From Patescibacteria group bacterium UBA661 (GTDB lineage: Bacteria > Patescibacteriota > Minisyncoccia > Phycocordibacterales > UBA918), in the NCBI GenBank assembly GCA_002299465.1, contig DBNX01000004.1, forward strand, positions 1-20,351: a DNA stretch of 20,351 nt, given 5' to 3'. Numbering within the stretch: position 1 is the first letter of the stretch; every line of letters starts with the position of its first letter. Of this stretch, positions 1 through 7,075 are shown one piece after another. The notes beneath the pieces are model-generated. The model ran no database searches, was not told the DNA's origin, and saw nothing but the letters and a program-made list of their open reading frames with translations. Both the position numbers and the translations under genes were made by a program.

Positions 1-1
1 T

Positions 2-52
2 TTTGCTACTCTAGTGCCTAATAATTTACCAGCTAACTGGAGGAATTACTAG
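2..52 (+). CDS. Possible 3' end of a gene cut by the window edge
   Basis: From base 2 one frame is open to a TAG at 50-52 and reads as a plausible C-terminal tail (...LVPNNLPANWRNY). The other two plus frames stop earlier. Only 16 residues are visible, so this may be chance and no family can be named. A short hairpin (CCTCA 59-63 with TGAGG 71-75) follows, but it has no clear T-run. Confidence 0.22.
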   Translation, partial: FATLVPNNLPANWRNY

Positions 53-75
53 ATATAGCCTCAAAGGTAGTGAGG

Positions 76-138
76 TTGTACAAAAATTTGACCAAAAATA
101 AACAATATTATAATGTGTACTTGGACAATGTTGTCCAA
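76..138 (+). promoter_or_regulatory. Promoter with flanking TTGnnCAA operator-like palindromes
   Basis: A TTGACC box (88-93) and a perfect TATAAT (109-114) lie 15 bp apart, shorter than the usual 17. This predicts a start near base 121. The palindrome TTGGACAA-TG-TTGTCCAA (121-138) sits on that start, and a related palindrome TTGTACAA (76-83) lies just upstream of the -35 box. The layout suggests a repressor binding on both sides of the promoter. The regulator is not visible in the window and no family is assigned. Confidence 0.55.
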
Positions 139-153
139 GATGGAGTTTAAGTC

Positions 154-714
154 ATGAAGCTACAGCTAACAAGTGAAGTGCTTTCACGAATTACTTCGGA
201 TCAAATGCGTCGAATTCGACGCATTGAGGAGGAAGACTATCGGTTTGTGCAATCAAAGACCGGTGAAGATCTTGCGACTCAGGGTGTCCAAGTTTCGAGA
301 GATTATTTGGAGCGCGGTATCGTCGCTCTCGGACAGTACTATGCGGTGGCTGTGCTAGATCCAGCCAACGCTCACGCTGTGGGCGTACCAGTCGACCCGT
401 TCTGGCACGCTCATATCCTGTTTACTGAGCAGTATTGTCGGTTTTGTGATGATGTGGTTGGTGAGTATATGCACCACGTACCTCTCGATCGGACAGACGA
501 TTCAAAAGTGCGTAATGTGTGTGAACTCTATGACTACACACTACAAGTGCTACCACGTTTTTTTGTTGAAGTGGATCCAACTTTTTGGCCAGTAGCCACC
601 TCAGATTCTGAGGTGATTTGTATGCACAAAGGAAACCAAACTATGTATCCTGCATTGCAAGGATCTCGTTTTTTCCCTCCGATTCAGGCAGGCACTGCTT
701 GGGCTTACGCGTGA
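154..714 (+). CDS. GRDP-like (DUF1399-type) protein with a WHxH motif
   Basis: The 186-residue protein carries a block around residues 80-110 of the form VDxxWHxH-x6-YCxxC-x4-Gx3HHxP (W84, H85, H87, Y94, C95, C98, G103, H107, H108, P110). This resembles the conserved core of glycine-rich-domain-containing-protein-like (DUF1399) proteins, where a WHxH motif is followed by a tyrosine/cysteine pair and an H-x-P. The biochemical function of that family is poorly known, and the His/Cys residues could bind metal (inference). There is no signal peptide or membrane segment. The start is chosen because GGAG lies 8 nt upstream, one of the few Shine-Dalgarno sequences in this window. The gene is a single unit with its own promoter, a putative operator and a terminator, and it ends in TGA. 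These traits differ from most neighbours and fit an accessory, possibly acquired gene. Confidence 0.7.
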   Translation: MKLQLTSEVLSRITSDQMRRIRRIEEEDYRFVQSKTGEDLATQGVQVSRDYLERGIVALGQYYAVAVLDPANAHAVGVPVDPFWHAHILFTEQYCRFCDDVVGEYMHHVPLDRTDDSKVRNVCELYDYTLQVLPRFFVEVDPTFWPVATSDSEVICMHKGNQTMYPALQGSRFFPPIQAGTAWAYA

Positions 715-718
715 ACAC

Positions 719-760
719 TGGGCACTCACTACTAGTTGGTAAGTGCCCAATTTTATTTTT
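719..760 (+). terminator. Rho-independent terminator of the GRDP-like gene
   Basis: An 8-bp perfect stem, TGGGCACT (719-726) with AGTGCCCA (742-749), has a 15-nt loop and is followed by the T-rich run ATTTTATTTTT. It starts five bases after the TGA stop. Confidence 0.8.
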
Positions 761-771
761 ACTTATAATTT

Positions 772-1083
772 ATGAACAATAAAACATCAGCTGGTATTTT
801 TAAAATAAAAACAGGCAAAGAAGATAAATGGAGACAGTGGTGTATTAGACTAACAACCGAATTTCGGAGTGAAGTCGTTGCTTCTCTGCGTGAAGAAGGG
901 TTAATTCATGAGGCGGTATTTTGTTTTGTTATTGACGACACAACGTATGTTTTGGGTGAAATGGTCGGCGAGTATCTGTCAGCCAATATGGATAGAGAAG
1001 TCAATCAAAAACATCAACAGATGAAAGAAGAGTGCTTGGAAAGAGTTTCAAAAGCAGAGACTCTATACTCCTTTTTCATTTAG
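772..1083 (+). CDS. DUF6176-like small protein
   Basis: A 103-residue soluble protein. It begins with a beta strand and a charged segment (IFKIKTGKEDKWRQWC), then an LREEG-hxxEAVFCF strand, and ends with an NMDREVNQKHQQMKEECLE helix and a terminal SKAETLYSF. This order matches my recollection of small DUF6176 (ferredoxin-like, dimeric alpha/beta barrel type) proteins, whose function is unknown. The assignment is by pattern only. There is no Shine-Dalgarno sequence. A TATAAT at 764-769 is only 2 nt from the ATG, too close to drive this start, so the true transcription start is unclear; the terminator just upstream argues against read-through from the previous gene. It could instead be a monooxygenase-like fold. 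Confidence 0.6.
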   Translation: MNNKTSAGIFKIKTGKEDKWRQWCIRLTTEFRSEVVASLREEGLIHEAVFCFVIDDTTYVLGEMVGEYLSANMDREVNQKHQQMKEECLERVSKAETLYSFFI

Positions 1084-1223
1084 AAGGTGGGGGAGTCAGC
1101 CGTAGTTTTGTTTTACACCACACCCTCTTCTCAGTCGGATTATTCCTCGTCATTGGCTTGTTCTTACTTTTCAGAAATAAAAAGCTTGTACCCTCCCCAG
1201 ACAAGACCTCAGGAGAAACATGA
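1032..1223 (+). CDS. Possible small single-span membrane peptide overlapping the DUF6176-like gene
   Basis: This frame starts at an ATG inside the 3' end of the preceding gene (52-nt overlap) and encodes 63 residues. A strongly hydrophobic stretch (about residues 33-47) is followed by RNKK and a polar tail, a typical single-span pattern. It stops at TGA 1221-1223, two bases before the terminator stem. No good start codon exists after the upstream stop codon and I recognise no family. It may be non-coding, or a C-terminal extension reached by frameshift. Confidence 0.2.
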   Translation: MLGKSFKSRDSILLFHLEGGGVSRSFVLHHTLFSVGLFLVIGLFLLFRNKKLVPSPDKTSGET

Positions 1224-1224
1224 G

Positions 1225-1255
1225 AAAAAACACCGCCTGTTGGGCGGTGTTTTTT
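1225..1255. terminator. Bidirectional terminator between the accessory genes and rpsT
   Basis: A perfect 13-bp stem, six A's plus CACCGCC (1225-1237) with GGCGGTG plus six T's (1243-1255), has a TGTTG loop. The A/T tracts provide a T-run on both strands, so it can end transcripts from the plus genes and from rpsT on the minus strand. Confidence 0.9.
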
Positions 1256-1284
1256 GTGTTTGCTGGATGTTGGATGTTGGATAT

Positions 1285-1560
1285 TTAATCCTGTTTTTGT
1301 TTAGCGTTTTTCAACCTGATGGTTAGGCGTGATTTTTTGCGGTCGGCGGTGTTGGCTTTTATCACTCCCCGCTTCGCGGCTTTATCGATGGCTTTGTAGG
1401 CCAAAGGCAGTAGCTCGTTGGCTTTGGTAAGGTTTCCAGCCACAACCGCTTTCTCTACATCTTTAACGGTGTCGGCTAGCACATTCTTGCGACGAATATT
1501 AAAAATACGCTTATGTTTTGATTGACGATTAGCTTTTTCAGCTCCTTTAGTAATAGGCAT
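1285..1560 (-). CDS. rpsT: 30S ribosomal protein bS20
   Basis: The 91-residue basic, helical protein binds 16S rRNA in the small subunit. The MPITKGAEKANRQSKHKRIFNIRRKN start, the central AxxLLPLAYKAIDKAAKRGVIKANTADRKKSRL block and the length are all typical of bS20. It is a single gene on the minus strand with its own promoter at 1584-1612. It has a short leader (about 16 nt) without a Shine-Dalgarno sequence and a strong terminator at 1225-1255. The S20 translational autoregulation known in some bacteria cannot be judged from this leader. Confidence 0.97.
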   Translation of the reverse strand: MPITKGAEKANRQSKHKRIFNIRRKNVLADTVKDVEKAVVAGNLTKANELLPLAYKAIDKAAKRGVIKANTADRKKSRLTIRLKNAKQKQD

Positions 1561-1583
1561 AATGACTTATTTAGTGTGGCAGA

Positions 1584-1612
1584 ACTATACGGTATAGGCA
1601 ATAAAAAAGCAA
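1584..1612 (-). promoter_or_regulatory. rpsT promoter
   Basis: On the minus strand, TTGCTT (1607-1612) and TATAGT (1584-1589) are separated by exactly 17 bp. The predicted start lies about 16 nt before the rpsT ATG. Confidence 0.65.
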
Positions 1613-1658
1613 GCTCCTGGTTACAAGCCAAATTCATCTGCATTTAAAGGTTCTTTGA

Positions 1659-3395
1659 CTAAAAAAATCCACCTGATTGGTGTCGCCACAAACTTGCGTA
1701 GGTTCCATCATAAGCCAAAAGCGCATCATGTGTGCCGTCTTCAGTAATACAGCCGTTTTCAATAACAATAATACGATCCATCTCTCGTAAAGTAGAAAGT
1801 CGATGAGCAATTGCAATAACCGTCTTACCCATCATAAGATTGTGCAAAGCGTTCTGAATAGCTATTTCACTTTCACTATCAAGAGCCGAGGTGGCCTCAT
1901 CTAGAATCATTATCGGTGCGTTTTTAAGCATAGCGCGTGCAATGGCAATTCGTTGTTTTTGTCCACCCGAAAGCTTAACCCCTCTTTCCCCCACCAGAGT
2001 CTGATAACCCTCAGCTAAATTGACCACAAACTCATGAACCCGAGCTTTTTTGGCAACTGCAACAATTTCTTCATCGGTTGCATCTGGTTTGCCGTAAGCG
2101 ATATTTTCCCTGATGGTGCGGTGGAATAGCGTGGTTTCTTGTGGTACTACCGCGATGGCTTGACGCAGGGATTCTTGAGTAACAGTACTAATGTCTTGGT
2201 CATCAATAGTAATAACACCCTTATCTAGATTGTACTGGCGGAGCAACAACGAAACTAGGGTGGTTTTTCCAGCCCCCGAAGGGCCAACCAAACCAACGCG
2301 TTCCCCGGCCGGAATAGTAAGGGAAAAGTTTTGGAGGATGGTGTTATTGGTGTACGTAAAGGATACTTGCGACATAACAACGTTGCCGTTTTTCACCACC
2401 AGAGGTTTGGCCCCAGGAACATCCTTGACATCATGGGGGACAAGTAATTCTTTTATGGAATCTTTTAATTCCCCAAATTGGCGTGAGCTTCTTTGAAAAA
2501 TTGTTCCCAAATAAAGCAACTGGTATGCCACACTCATCAGAAGACCTAGAACAAAGACCAAATCACCAGCACCAACCAAATTCATCTCATACTCCCCCAG
2601 CAGGTGTTTTATCATCCAAGCAAAACCGGCAGTAATTATGACGCCATTTAACACCAGCATCCATTCCCCATAATAAAAAACCCGAAACTCCGAGTCTCTA
2701 GCTTGGCGAGAGACATCTGCTACCGCTTGCTGCTCAACTTTAACTCGACCAAATTGTCTTACTGTACTCGTATTTGTGACAATATCAACAATAACACCGG
2801 TCTGCTTGCTTTGCGCATCAGCACTAGCACTAGCGTAGACTTGTGACTGTCTAGACATGGCGTAATTCAGCACAAAAATACAAATAAAAACACCTGCAAA
2901 AATTAAAGCGGTGAACGGACTAACCAACGCAATAAAAACTACCGTAGCAACCATCGTAATAGCTGCGTCTAAATAATTCCACAACAACAAATAAATGAAG
3001 TCGCTAAAAATATTGGCAGCGGTACTGACTTTAGCCACAACAGCGCCAGCCATTCGATCAGCAAAATAACGGTGGCTATGAAAGAATAGATGGGAGGTAA
3101 TTTGGTTATACAAATATTCCTTGCCTACAATACAAACTTGTTCGATCAGTAAAGAAGACCCTCTGTGGATTATCTGAATAATTAAAAAAACCAGAGGATA
3201 CAAGGCTACATAATATGGTATGCTTGCCATGTCCCCACGCTCCACAGCGTCAACAACTAATTTAAAAATATAAGGGGTGGCTTGTTGCAGTACCGCCATT
3301 AAAGTAATCCCCAGTGCCGCCACTACAAAAAACCACCGTTTTGGATAAACGCCAAAATACAAAAACTGCCAAATGGTGGTAGGGATTTTTTGCAT
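1659..3395 (-). CDS. ABC exporter half-transporter (membrane plus ATPase domains)
   Basis: A 578-residue type IV ABC half-transporter, expected to dimerise in the cytoplasmic membrane and export lipids, drugs or peptides. The N-terminal membrane domain (about residues 1-310) has hydrophobic helices beginning near residue 20. The ATPase domain (about 335-575) shows the Walker A GPSGAGKTT, the Q-loop VPQET, the signature LSGGQKQR, Walker B IMILDEATSALD and the H-loop AHRLS. All catalytic residues are present, so a homodimer is plausible; no partner half-transporter is adjacent. The family is MsbA/MdlB/LmrA-like and the substrate cannot be told. The gene is divergent from ruvA and has leaderless promoter geometry, TTGCAT-17-TATGAT-6-ATG. 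I see no clear terminator in the 98 bases before rpsT. Confidence 0.92.
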   Translation of the reverse strand: MQKIPTTIWQFLYFGVYPKRWFFVVAALGITLMAVLQQATPYIFKLVVDAVERGDMASIPYYVALYPLVFLIIQIIHRGSSLLIEQVCIVGKEYLYNQITSHLFFHSHRYFADRMAGAVVAKVSTAANIFSDFIYLLLWNYLDAAITMVATVVFIALVSPFTALIFAGVFICIFVLNYAMSRQSQVYASASADAQSKQTGVIVDIVTNTSTVRQFGRVKVEQQAVADVSRQARDSEFRVFYYGEWMLVLNGVIITAGFAWMIKHLLGEYEMNLVGAGDLVFVLGLLMSVAYQLLYLGTIFQRSSRQFGELKDSIKELLVPHDVKDVPGAKPLVVKNGNVVMSQVSFTYTNNTILQNFSLTIPAGERVGLVGPSGAGKTTLVSLLLRQYNLDKGVITIDDQDISTVTQESLRQAIAVVPQETTLFHRTIRENIAYGKPDATDEEIVAVAKKARVHEFVVNLAEGYQTLVGERGVKLSGGQKQRIAIARAMLKNAPIMILDEATSALDSESEIAIQNALHNLMMGKTVIAIAHRLSTLREMDRIIVIENGCITEDGTHDALLAYDGTYASLWRHQSGGFF

Positions 3396-3401
3396 AAAAG
3401 T

Positions 3402-3430
3402 ATCATAGTCCCCCTTTTCTGTTGATGCAA
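3402..3430 (-). promoter_or_regulatory. Leaderless-type promoter of the ABC transporter gene
   Basis: On the minus strand, TTGCAT (3425-3430) and TATGAT (3402-3407) are 17 bp apart, and the -10 ends 6 nt before the ATG at 3395. Transcription would start at or next to the A of ATG. A purine-rich GGGGGA lies 15 nt or more upstream, inside the spacer, too far to act as a ribosome binding site. Confidence 0.65.
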
Positions 3431-3440
3431 ATGAGTGTTA

Positions 3441-3481
3441 CTCTCTCCAGAGAGAACGTCAAACCTGGGGTCTACTACCCC
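3441..3481. other. Two short inverted repeats between divergent promoters
   Basis: CTCTCT (3441-3446) faces AGAGAG (3449-3454), and GGGGT (3467-3471) faces ACCCC (3477-3481) across a 5-nt loop. Both lie between the ABC transporter and ruvA promoters, so they should not be in either leaderless mRNA. They may be protein-binding sites or chance. Confidence 0.3.
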
Positions 3482-3504
3482 TCGCACCTTACCGGCATTA
3501 GCGT

Positions 3505-3516
3505 TACAATGTCGGT
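3505..3516 (+). promoter_or_regulatory. ruvA -10 box in leaderless position
   Basis: TACAAT (3505-3510) ends exactly 6 nt before the ruvA ATG. No good -35 hexamer is seen 16-18 bp upstream. There is no Shine-Dalgarno sequence. Confidence 0.5.
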
Positions 3517-4107
3517 ATGATTAGATACATTGAAGGTCGTTTAAGTGCGGTGCGTCACCAGGCAGTAGTCGTCATTGTTCACAACCTCGGCTACCTTATC
3601 CATACCAATACCGAACGCCAATCCTTGGTGTTGGATGAGACGGTGGCTTTTCACACCCATCTCGCTGTCCGCGAGAACGCCCTCGACCTTTATGGATTCA
3701 AAGACGCCCGCGAGCTTGTCTATTTTGAATTGCTTCTCAGTGTCCCGAAGATTGGACCTAAGTCCGCCTTGCAAATACTCGCTCAAGCCGACCCTGATTT
3801 AATTGCCACCGCCGTGCTGACTGACGATGCTCTGCGTCTTCACAAAGTCTCTGGTGTGGGTAAAAAAACCGCCGTAAATATTGTTACTGCCCTCGCTGGA
3901 AAAATTGACAGTACCGAGATTTCAATCAGCTCCGACCAGCCGGCTGTCTCTCCGAACATTTTGACCTCAGCCCAAACCGACGCCATAGATGCCCTCATCA
4001 CCCTCGGTTACGATGAAAAAAACGCTCGTTTGATTATCACCAAATTAGATTCCGCACTTCCTGCCAAAGACCTCATCCACTTAGCTCTCCGTCAAACCAA
4101 TCAATAA
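3517..4107 (+). CDS. ruvA: Holliday junction branch migration protein RuvA
   Basis: RuvA tetramers bind four-way DNA junctions and load RuvB. The 196-residue protein has the usual three parts: an N-terminal OB-fold (residues 1-65, starting MIRYIEGRLSAV), tandem helix-hairpin-helix motifs (LLSVPKIGPKSALQIL near 72-87 and LHKVSGVGKKTAVNIV near 108-123), and a C-terminal RuvB-contact domain (about 148-194, ITLGYDEKNARLII). The first hairpin reads VPKIGPKSA where the more common form is VSGVGPKLA. Length is normal. It is transcribed alone, about 10 kb from ruvB and ruvC, which form their own cluster in this window. A leaderless -10 box lies directly upstream. Confidence 0.95.
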   Translation: MIRYIEGRLSAVRHQAVVVIVHNLGYLIHTNTERQSLVLDETVAFHTHLAVRENALDLYGFKDARELVYFELLLSVPKIGPKSALQILAQADPDLIATAVLTDDALRLHKVSGVGKKTAVNIVTALAGKIDSTEISISSDQPAVSPNILTSAQTDAIDALITLGYDEKNARLIITKLDSALPAKDLIHLALRQTNQ

Positions 4108-4186
4108 TTAGTGGTAATTTTTTATAATTTATAAACCACATAATTAACTTTTGGCAAAAGCCCGTACCATCTCGTATACTTAACGT
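4108..4186 (+). promoter_or_regulatory. AT-rich spacer with leaderless promoter of the Mur ligase gene
   Basis: TTGGCA (4151-4156) and TATACT (4175-4180) are 18 bp apart, and the -10 ends 6 nt before the ATG at 4187. This is one of the best matches to the sigma-70 consensus in the window. Just after ruvA an AT-rich imperfect inverted repeat (GTGGT ... ACCAC, about 4111-4139) might slow or end ruvA transcripts, but it is a weak terminator. Confidence 0.65.
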
Positions 4187-5458
4187 ATGCTGACACGCTT
4201 AAAAAAACTGGTCCCCAAATCAGTCCTAGAAATTATTCGTCCGCCCTACCATCTGGCGCTGGCCTACTTGGCAGATCTTTGGTACCGACACCCTTCTCGC
4301 GAGCTTGTGGTGATTGGTGTTACGGGCACCAAGGGCAAGTCCACCGTAACTGAACTCATAACCCGCATTCTCGAAGCGGATGGTCACACCGTCGCCTCCT
4401 TATCGACCATCCAATTCAAGATTGGTGACAAAACCGAACGAAATCTTTTTAAGATGACGCTACCGGGTCGATTTTTTGTGCAAAGATTTTTGCGACAAGC
4501 TGTCACCGCTGGCTGTACTCACGCGGTGGTTGAAATTACCTCAGAAGGCGCCAAACAATTCCGGCATCGTTTCTTAGAAATTGACGCTTTGGTTTTTACC
4601 AACCTCACCCCAGAACACATTGAATCTCATGGGTCATTTGAAAACTACAAACAAGCCAAATTATCCATCGCCGACCGCGTTGCTCACAGCGACAAAAAAC
4701 CCCGCTATCTAGTGGTAAATGCCGATGATGCTCACGGTGTTGATTTTCTTAATTTTCCAGTTGAATACAAACTTACGTACTCCCTAAAAGATTTGTCTTT
4801 GTACACTCTCCACAAGGACAGTGTGGGGCTTGTCTTTGGCGACACCACCATCCGCGTCCCGCTGGTTGGTCTTTTCAATGTCTACAACATCCTGGCGGCC
4901 ATTACCCTGACGCGCGCACTCGGTAGCTCATTTGTTACTATCGATAAAGCTCTGCGCGCACTCCCGCCGATTGCTGGTCGAGTGGAACAATTCGCCTCTC
5001 CCAAGCAAGCCTTGAAACAAATCACCGCGGTGGTTGATTATGCTCACACCCCAGATTCTCTAGAAAAGCTCTACCAGGCCTTCCCCAACGTTCCCAAAGT
5101 ATGTGTCCTTGGTAATACCGGCGGCGGTCGCGACACCTGGAAGCGTCCTGAAATGGGCGCTCTAGCGGAGCGTTACTGCGATCACGTTATTCTCACCAAC
5201 GAAGATCCTTACGATGAAAACCCGCACCAAATAGTCGAGCAAATGGCTAAGGGTATTGAGCACAAAGAGAAACTCGAAATTATTATGGACAGACGTTTAG
5301 CTGTCCGCAAAGCTTTGGCGGTAGTGCCCTCTGGTGGCTATGTACTTATTTCCGGTAAAGGCACCGATCCCTACATTATGGGTCCAAATGGCACTAAGCA
5401 GGTTTGGAGTGATGCCCAGGTGGTACAAGAAGAATTACTCAAGCTACCTACAAAGTAA
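4187..5458 (+). CDS. MurE-like Mur ligase (UDP-MurNAc-tripeptide synthetase family)
   Basis: This protein probably adds an amino acid to a UDP-MurNAc-peptide in the cytoplasm, an early peptidoglycan step. The central ATP-binding domain has GTKGKST (47-53) and NLTPEHIESHG; the later part has DYAHTPDSL (from 284) and GNTGGGRDTWKRPEMG, all MurE hallmarks. At the substrate-selecting site it has TNEDPYDENP (337-346) in place of the DNPR of meso-diaminopimelate-adding MurE, so the added amino acid cannot be assumed. At 423 residues it is shorter than MurE (about 490). The ligase core begins near residue 40, so most of the N-terminal uridine-binding domain is missing. Its 3' end overlaps the convergent lnt-like gene by 11 bp. 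It could also serve a cyanophycin- or MurT-like role, but the motifs favour MurE. Confidence 0.85.
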   Translation: MLTRLKKLVPKSVLEIIRPPYHLALAYLADLWYRHPSRELVVIGVTGTKGKSTVTELITRILEADGHTVASLSTIQFKIGDKTERNLFKMTLPGRFFVQRFLRQAVTAGCTHAVVEITSEGAKQFRHRFLEIDALVFTNLTPEHIESHGSFENYKQAKLSIADRVAHSDKKPRYLVVNADDAHGVDFLNFPVEYKLTYSLKDLSLYTLHKDSVGLVFGDTTIRVPLVGLFNVYNILAAITLTRALGSSFVTIDKALRALPPIAGRVEQFASPKQALKQITAVVDYAHTPDSLEKLYQAFPNVPKVCVLGNTGGGRDTWKRPEMGALAERYCDHVILTNEDPYDENPHQIVEQMAKGIEHKEKLEIIMDRRLAVRKALAVVPSGGYVLISGKGTDPYIMGPNGTKQVWSDAQVVQEELLKLPTK

Positions 5459-6950
5459 TCTTGCGCACCACAAACAAATCTCCAGTAGCCACCACTTCCG
5501 GTATTATTTTTTCTCCTTGGGGAGTGTAGACGGCACCTGTCACCATATTACCAGCCGTCACGATTGGTACTTGATTCCAGACCGCCTGAATCTTTAACAT
5601 CGCGTCTCGCTGGACCCAGAGTGATTGCGGGTTGTTAAACCAAGCGTGCGAAACTGGGTTGGCAATGAACGGCAACTGTCGTTCATTCACCAAACGTCTG
5701 ACCGCTAGTGGGTGGGCTTCTTCAAAACAAAATAAGATACCGGGTATGTGTTTGGGAAAATTAGCCTGCGACACGTACGGTCCGGGGCGGTAGATTAATT
5801 TAGCAGCGATGGCATCAGCCGCCTCACCCAAGCCCAGCAAATGTAGCAGGGTTAGATAAAAATACGGCATATACTCACCTTGCGGAACCAGAAACTGTTT
5901 ATCCGCCACCCAACCGGTATTCGTACTCGGATCGTAAACAGACGCCCGGAGTGCCCACTCTCTTAGACCGGTCACAACGTTACCTGTATCCACTACTATG
6001 GCCTGTGTCTCAGGCGCAAATTCTCGCCACTGTGCAAATGACCGCTGTGGTCCGAGGCGTGGGTCGGTAAAGCGAGAGTTCTCATTCATAACCACGTACT
6101 TTGTTTCCTTGGCTAAAGCCGTCTCACTCGCCACCAACATCACTTCCCGCCGAATTTTTTCTCGTTCCTCATGGGAAAAAGACAAGAAGTCTGCGCCCCC
6201 AAATTTTGTATCCACGATGGCCACGGGGATTCCTTGATTTAAGTTACTCGTTTCCCCGGCCAAAAAACCAGAGCCCACCAGTACCGCCATAATTATAGCC
6301 GCCCACTGTCCGCCCTGCGCTAAATTTTTTTGTTGTAGTAAAAAATATAAAATTACACCAATCAGCACTGCTAAAAAAGATAGGGCGTACGCTCCACCCA
6401 ATCGGGCAAATTGCAACAATAGTGAATTTTCTGCCAGATGATAGCCCGCCATACCGTAGGTAAAAAGCAGATTTAAACTCCCTCCCGTACCATAACCCAA
6501 GACTGAAAACAGCCCCGCTCCTAAAATTTCTGCTGGCACCCAGAGTGCCAGCACGACAAACAGCCACCATTTTGGTATGTGCTGGCAAGCCAACTTACAC
6601 AGCAACGCCAACAGTGCGAAAGAAAATCCAATCACTAAGGAAGCGGACGCCCAGTAGAAGCCAATTACCGGCAGTTCAAACCAACCCAACGCTAGGTCAA
6701 TCCACCGAATCGGGTAGGTGGTAAAAAACCAACTGATAGAAAACATTAACTTAACAGTCCCCACCAGCCAACCGCCCCAAAAAGCTGCTCGCACCGACTC
6801 CGCTTTAGCAATCGCCAAAATAAATAAAGCAATTCCCGGGAAAACCAGCCACCAAAAAACTGGCCAAACAAAACCCACTCCCAGCATAATGCCGGCGTTA
6901 AAAAATAATCCGGTGGCTAGTTTTACATTATCTCTCAGATACCTAATCAT
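5448..6950 (-). CDS. lnt: Apolipoprotein N-acyltransferase-like membrane enzyme
   Basis: Lnt transfers an acyl chain from phospholipid to the N-terminal cysteine of lipoproteins at the membrane. The 500-residue protein has a hydrophobic N-terminal part (about residues 10-235) with several membrane helices, followed by a nitrilase-fold domain (about 240-470) and a hydrophilic C-terminus. The catalytic triad is identifiable: E290 in MNENSRF, K351 in ADKQFLVPQGEYMPYF, and C408 in LFCFEEAHP. The LVPxGEY context of the lysine is characteristic of Lnt, so an active enzyme is likely, although the surroundings of E290 and C408 are divergent. Presence in a cell expected to lack a conventional outer membrane is noteworthy. 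No lgt or lspA is in the window. The start is favoured by TATACT at 6967-6972, giving a leader of about 10 nt without a Shine-Dalgarno sequence. Confidence 0.85.
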   Translation of the reverse strand: MIRYLRDNVKLATGLFFNAGIMLGVGFVWPVFWWLVFPGIALFILAIAKAESVRAAFWGGWLVGTVKLMFSISWFFTTYPIRWIDLALGWFELPVIGFYWASASLVIGFSFALLALLCKLACQHIPKWWLFVVLALWVPAEILGAGLFSVLGYGTGGSLNLLFTYGMAGYHLAENSLLLQFARLGGAYALSFLAVLIGVILYFLLQQKNLAQGGQWAAIIMAVLVGSGFLAGETSNLNQGIPVAIVDTKFGGADFLSFSHEEREKIRREVMLVASETALAKETKYVVMNENSRFTDPRLGPQRSFAQWREFAPETQAIVVDTGNVVTGLREWALRASVYDPSTNTGWVADKQFLVPQGEYMPYFYLTLLHLLGLGEAADAIAAKLIYRPGPYVSQANFPKHIPGILFCFEEAHPLAVRRLVNERQLPFIANPVSHAWFNNPQSLWVQRDAMLKIQAVWNQVPIVTAGNMVTGAVYTPQGEKIIPEVVATGDLFVVRKITL

Positions 6951-6966
6951 AAATCAACTAACTTCG

Positions 6967-7014
6967 AGTATAGCATTTCCATCTTTAAACTCATTTTTGC
7001 TCATTTTAAAGATG
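6967..7014 (-). promoter_or_regulatory. lnt -10 box with an upstream 10-bp inverted repeat
   Basis: TATACT (6967-6972, minus) lies 16 nt before the lnt ATG. Upstream of it the perfect 10-bp arms CATCTTTAAA (6980-6989) and TTTAAAGATG (7005-7014) are separated by 15 nt and cover the -35 region, where no good hexamer is seen. It may be an operator, or a weak hairpin at the end of the methyltransferase transcript, though no T-run follows it. Confidence 0.4.
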
Positions 7015-7075
7015 CCGACTTGTTGTCCGCGCACCCTAAATCAAGATTGTACTTACAAACAAAAATTAATTTGGA

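Noticed and set aside
712..735. TGA as a sense codon (Gracilibacteria-type code)
   Set aside because: TGA ends the GRDP-like gene directly before a terminator and also ends the holA-like gene; tryptophan is coded by TGG throughout, and no gene has an internal TGA that needs recoding.
1087..1326. 79-residue plus-strand open frame
   Set aside because: It reads through the strong 13-bp terminator at 1225-1255 and into the antisense of rpsT, and has no family-like sequence.
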